NCBI GenBank assembly: GCA_051871515.1 | Contig: JBJECY010000135.1 | Location: 1-64,000, forward strand | From: SFTJ01 sp051871515 | Lineage (GTDB): Bacteria; Bacteroidota; Bacteroidia; Bacteroidales; Muribaculaceae | Length of the DNA: 64,000 nucleotides | Direction of reading: 5' to 3' | Shown: positions 61,691-64,000 of the stretch, in pieces | How the letters are laid out: every line of letters starts with the position of its first letter | Numbering within the stretch: the stretch's first letter is position 1 | Notes under the pieces: generated by a model | Told to the model about the DNA's origin: nothing | Database searches by the model: none | Seen by the model: the letters and a program-made list of their open reading frames with translations, nothing else | Program-made: the position numbers and the translations under genes

Positions 61691-62406
61691 ATCATCCTAA
61701 AATTTATGAGTAAATAATATATTCCAATCACAATAAACGCCAAAGCCACAACACAGTTAAACCACTTTCTGAAGGTTTGTACCCGATTGTAGAACTTGCC
61801 AATGCTTTCCACGCTATAAGCCAACACCCAAGCAACTATCACCACCGGCAGCCCCGTGGCTATGGCATAGACCACCGGCAACAAATAACCGCCGCTTTGA
61901 GCCGCCGACATGGGTAGCAGCATACCAAAATAAAGCAATCCGCTTGTGGGACAAAACGCCATGGCAAACAGCACGCCCAACAACAGGCTACCCCACAATC
62001 CCGTGAGACGTGAAGCGCGTTCGCCGGCGCTGAATCCAAACTTTGGCAAAGGTAAACGGTTGCCAAACAGCATAAACAAGCCAATGAACACCAGTGCCGG
62101 ACCAAGCAAAGTCTCGCCCCACCGGCTCACGGCATCTTGCAAGGAAAACACATCGGTGCCGGCTCGCAACGCGGCAATCAATACTGCGCCAAGAAGCGAA
62201 TATGCCAGCACTCTGCCGCCGGCATAAAGCAATCCCCCGGCAAACAGTCTGCCGTGGCTGTCAATGTTGCGGCTGATGTAGCCAATGGCTGTGATGTTGG
62301 TTGCCAACGGACACGGACTGATTGCCGTGAGCAACCCAAGCAAAAATGCCGTCAACACCGGCACATCGCAGCCGTCAAGCAAACTCTGTAAGTATTCCAT
62401 AAACAC
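61687..62406 (-). CDS. arsG: ArsG-type CcdA-like transporter
   Basis: A 239-aa membrane protein of the CcdA/DsbD transmembrane family with six to seven helices. Two reactive-type motifs are visible: LTAISPCPLATNITAIGYIS and AMAFCPTSGLLYFGMLLPMS, each with a Cys-Pro pair. Proteins of this type beside ArsF in Bacteroides arsenic operons are known as ArsG and have been linked to aromatic arsenical handling; the name rests on that context. It may pass electrons or substrates across the inner membrane together with ArsF. Translation could start at residue 1 or residue 3 (both ATG). Confidence 0.85.
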   Translation of the reverse strand: MFMEYLQSLLDGCDVPVLTAFLLGLLTAISPCPLATNITAIGYISRNIDSHGRLFAGGLLYAGGRVLAYSLLGAVLIAALRAGTDVFSLQDAVSRWGETLLGPALVFIGLFMLFGNRLPLPKFGFSAGERASRLTGLWGSLLLGVLFAMAFCPTSGLLYFGMLLPMSAAQSGGYLLPVVYAIATGLPVVIVAWVLAYSVESIGKFYNRVQTFRKWFNCVVALAFIVIGIYYLLINFRMI

Positions 62407-62419
62407 TACGCCGAAAAGA

Positions 62420-62824
62420 TTATTTCAACTGCAAAGCAATGCGCTTTTTCAACCCTTCCTTAAACAGCTCGGTATTGTTGCGCGCGTGCTTAAATGCAAA
62501 CTCAGTGAGGTTGTTGCGCTTTTCTTTGCCTTTCTCCCACTTGTTGACGTAGAGCGACGACCAACTCACTCTATACTCCTTGGCAAGTTTCTCGCCCTCG
62601 GGGGTTGATATGTCAACCTCCTTAAATCGCACCTTGCCGCTCTTTTTATATGTGGCAAAGTCGCTGTTAACCACCTCTTTAGTGTATTTCTCAATAGCCC
62701 GGCAAGTCACACAGCGTTGTTTGCCGTGGAAATAGAGCACTTCAACGTAGGTTTCCTGACCCGACTTTGCCGCGCCAACAAGCGCCAGCACAATGGCGAT
62801 GCAAAATAGCGTTATTCGTTTCAT
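62420..62824 (-). CDS. arsF: ArsF-type thioredoxin-fold protein
   Basis: A 134-aa exported thioredoxin-like protein. The signal peptide MKRITLFCIAIVLALVGAAK is followed by VEVLYFHGKQRCVTCRAIEK with a CxxC redox pair (CVTC). The C-terminus lies in the range RVSWSSLYVNKWEKGKEKRN. The family is annotated as ArsF in Bacteroidales, where it accompanies ArsG and is thought to take part in reduction of nitroaromatic arsenicals; that role is from memory of the family. It lies 13 bp upstream of arsG and 10 bp downstream of a second thioredoxin-like gene. Confidence 0.85.
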   Translation of the reverse strand: MKRITLFCIAIVLALVGAAKSGQETYVEVLYFHGKQRCVTCRAIEKYTKEVVNSDFATYKKSGKVRFKEVDISTPEGEKLAKEYRVSWSSLYVNKWEKGKEKRNNLTEFAFKHARNNTELFKEGLKKRIALQLK

Positions 62825-62834
62825 CGCCTCACAC

Positions 62835-63065
62835 TCATTTGCTCAACAATTGCCTAACGTCGGCAGCCGAAATCTTTCCTTTTGCCACCACTTTGCCGTC
62901 AACCACAAGTGCCGGCAGGGTCATCACGCAATACTCCATGATTTTCATCAAATCTTCCTCTTTGGTCACCGTGGCATCTATGCCCAACTCGGCAACCACC
63001 GTTTCAACCGTTGCAAACAATGCCTTACATGTTGCACAACCTGTGCCTAAAATCTTTATTTCCAT
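62835..63065 (-). CDS. Small thioredoxin-like protein (redox-active disulfide protein 2 family)
   Basis: A 76-aa cytosolic thioredoxin-fold protein starting MEIKILGTGCATCKALFATV, with the CATC redox pair, and carrying MTLPALVVDGKVVAKGKISA with the cis-Pro loop. It fits the compact TIGR00412-type redox-active disulfide proteins common in anaerobes. In this operon it probably donates electrons to ArsC or ArsF. It is the first gene after arsR. An 88-bp gap separates the two and contains an ArsR-like half-site pair. Confidence 0.9.
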   Translation of the reverse strand: MEIKILGTGCATCKALFATVETVVAELGIDATVTKEEDLMKIMEYCVMTLPALVVDGKVVAKGKISAADVRQLLSK

Positions 63066-63108
63066 AATCTAAAAATTTAAAATTGTGTTATTTTTTATAT
63101 TTGTTTGT

Positions 63109-63128
63109 TATTCGTAAAACAACGAACA
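63109..63128. promoter_or_regulatory. Second ArsR-like operator
   Basis: TATTCG, eight bases, CGAACA: the same arrangement (TTCG-N8-CGAA) as the operator upstream of arsR. It lies between arsR and the thioredoxin-like gene, where no TAnnTTTG box is evident. Confidence 0.5.
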
Positions 63129-63153
63129 TTATTGCCATAAAAAAGGAGGGGCA

Positions 63154-63480
63154 TTAGCAGCAACCGCCCTTTTTGCATGCACATTGGCTAAAAAATTCAC
63201 CAAACAACTTGCACGCCAGATCCCAATTTTCGCGATTGATGCAATATTTCACCTTGGGAGTTTCAACCTCGCCCTGTATCAAACCGGCATCTTTGAGTTC
63301 CTTGAGGTGTTGCGACACAGTAGCTTTAGCAATGGGCAATTCCTCGTTGATGGCTCCAAAATAGCAAGTGCTGCGCTCAGCCAGAAAATGCAAAATGGCA
63401 ATGCGCGCCGGGTGTCCCAACGCCTTAGCGAATCGCGCCAACTGTTCCTGTGTAGCTGTATAGTCTTTCTTATCTTCCAT
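63154..63480 (-). CDS. arsR: ArsR-family repressor
   Basis: Winged-helix metalloregulator of 108 aa that should repress the operon until arsenite or antimonite binds. The helix-turn-helix is in LPIAKATVSQHLKELKDAGL and the beta wing in IQGEVETPKVKYCINREN. The classical ELCVCDL sensor is absent: the corresponding region reads STCYFGAINEEL with one Cys. The C-terminus has a cysteine cluster (CACKKGGCC), so the metal site is probably built from the C-terminal cysteines. It is the first gene of a six-gene operon and its operator overlaps its own promoter. Confidence 0.94.
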   Translation of the reverse strand: MEDKKDYTATQEQLARFAKALGHPARIAILHFLAERSTCYFGAINEELPIAKATVSQHLKELKDAGLIQGEVETPKVKYCINRENWDLACKLFGEFFSQCACKKGGCC

Positions 63481-63494
63481 TCTGCAAAGTTATT

Positions 63495-63514
63495 TGTTCG
63501 CAAATTTACGAACA
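63495..63514. promoter_or_regulatory. ArsR operator centred on the -7 box
   Basis: TGTTCG and CGAACA arms flank an eight-base centre that, on the minus strand, is the -7 box TAAATTTG. A repressor bound here would block the promoter directly. Confidence 0.72.
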
Positions 63515-63530
63515 TATTCCGAAATCACAA
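63501..63530 (-). promoter_or_regulatory. Promoter of the ars operon
   Basis: Minus-strand TTG (63530-63528), 19-bp spacer and TAAATTTG (63508-63501), giving a leader of about 15 nt. A second -7 match, TAACTTTG, is at 63492-63485 without a good partner. Confidence 0.78.
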
Positions 63531-63558
63531 ATATTTCACCCAGATTATTTTTCATTAA

Positions 63559-64000
63559 CTAATAAAATTTCACCCCAGTTTGTTCTTCAATTTGCTTTAT
63601 TCTATCAACAAATTCACCTGCTCGTTCAACATCTTTTTGAATTATCTAAATCGGTTTGTTGTCGCTAATGTTTAGGAACACACCATCTACCACCAACGGT
63701 TCACCATTCCCATCAACTACTTGCGAAGAATTATTTGCATTATCGAAAAACTGTTGTAATTTAGCATCAACAATCCCATCGAGGTCGGTAGTCCCCCGTG
63801 ATGTAATCGGAATGGTTCGGCTCTCGGTGGGATTTACATATACATCCACATTGGACACGAAGAATGAATGTGTCCCTTTTAATCCGCCTTTTTCCTCTTG
63901 CAATGTGAACCTGACTTAATAATCCTTATCGGAAATATTTACTTTCCCTAATATCCTTAAGCATCAAAATTCTCACCTAAATTTTTGCCATTGTCGGAGA
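63559..64000 (-). pseudogene. Broken gene running off the window edge
   Basis: One minus-strand frame is open from about 63960 to 63559 except for two internal stops. ILGKVNISDKDY is followed by TAA; VRFTLQEEKGGLKGTHSFFV, VNPTESRTIPITSRGTTDLD and NISDNKPI are followed by TAG; and IIQKDVERAGEFVDRIKQIE with QTGVKFY ends at TAG. Further upstream a different frame reads SDNGKNLGENFDA, pointing to a frameshift as well. The segment is AT-richer than its surroundings and the peptides look like a protein from a mobile element, but I do not recognise the family. The start lies beyond the window. Confidence 0.5.

Noticed and set aside
63559..64000. Stop codon reassignment (as in some phages that read TAG as an amino acid)
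   Set aside because: A TAA also interrupts the frame and a frameshift seems present upstream, which fits decay better than recoding.

Overview
The window looks like chromosomal DNA of a gut-type Bacteroidales (Muribaculaceae/Prevotellaceae/Bacteroidaceae-like), judged by eye. The evidence is: repeated matches to the Bacteroidetes vegetative promoter (TTG, 19-20 bp, TAnnTTTG), GH92/GH130/GH2/GH29 glycan enzymes, a BspA-like leucine-rich repeat protein, a Wza/Wzz polysaccharide locus, DUF4143 and DUF4172-Fic proteins, and an ArsF/ArsG-type arsenic operon. I could run no database search, so family names come from motif recognition.

Layout. 1-6.0 kb: cytoplasmic GH130 mannoside phosphorylase and two exported GH92 alpha-mannosidases (+). 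6.1-7.9 kb: a decayed and an intact AraC regulator. 8.2-13.9 kb: tripartite RND efflux operon (-). 14.2-15.5 kb: DEDDh exonuclease, a 59-aa winged-helix protein and a frameshifted AAA/PD-(D/E)XK relic. 15.5-23.2 kb: GH2 beta-galactosidase with a ricin-like N-terminus, a GPH sugar symporter and a third GH92 (all -). 23.6-26.6 kb: a large exported glycosidase-like protein of no family I can name. 26.7-28.1 kb: miaB. 28.1-33.2 kb: three intergenic arrays holding 27 copies of a 19-20 bp palindrome, surrounding a membrane protein/regulator pair and a BspA-like LRR gene. 33.2-45.6 kb: surface polysaccharide locus (GT2, acyltransferase, Wza-like, Wzy-like, Wzz-like, flippase, three GT4 enzymes, a radical SAM/SPASM protein). 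45.7-53.3 kb: housekeeping and mixed genes (ychF, DUF4143 ATPase, metallophosphoesterase, DUF4250, RluA-type synthase, xth, tRNA-Lys). 53.5-55.2 kb: an unrecognised fragment and a Fic protein behind a palindrome-rich promoter. 55.5-58.5 kb: GH29 alpha-fucosidase and PNGase F. 58.8-60.2 kb: a gene relic, an acidic protein and a DUF1963 protein. 60.2-63.5 kb: arsenic operon (-). 63.5 kb to the end: a broken gene running off the edge.

The glycan genes fit together as a scattered host N-glycan scavenging set. PNGase F would release the glycan, GH29 and GH2 would trim fucose and galactose, three GH92 enzymes would remove alpha-mannose, the GPH symporter could import products, and GH130 would phosphorolyse the Man-beta-1,4-GlcNAc core in the cytoplasm. 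No SusC/SusD pair is visible. The ars operon is coherent: ArsR controls thioredoxin-like proteins, ArsF, ArsG, a thioredoxin-coupled arsenate reductase and a DUF318/ArsP-like permease, with a palindromic operator centred on the -7 box.

The most unusual features are the palindrome arrays (with about 270 bp direct repeats flanking the LRR gene), a stacked hairpin between two GH92 genes, the operator-like repeats at the Fic and DUF4143 promoters, and several gene relics.
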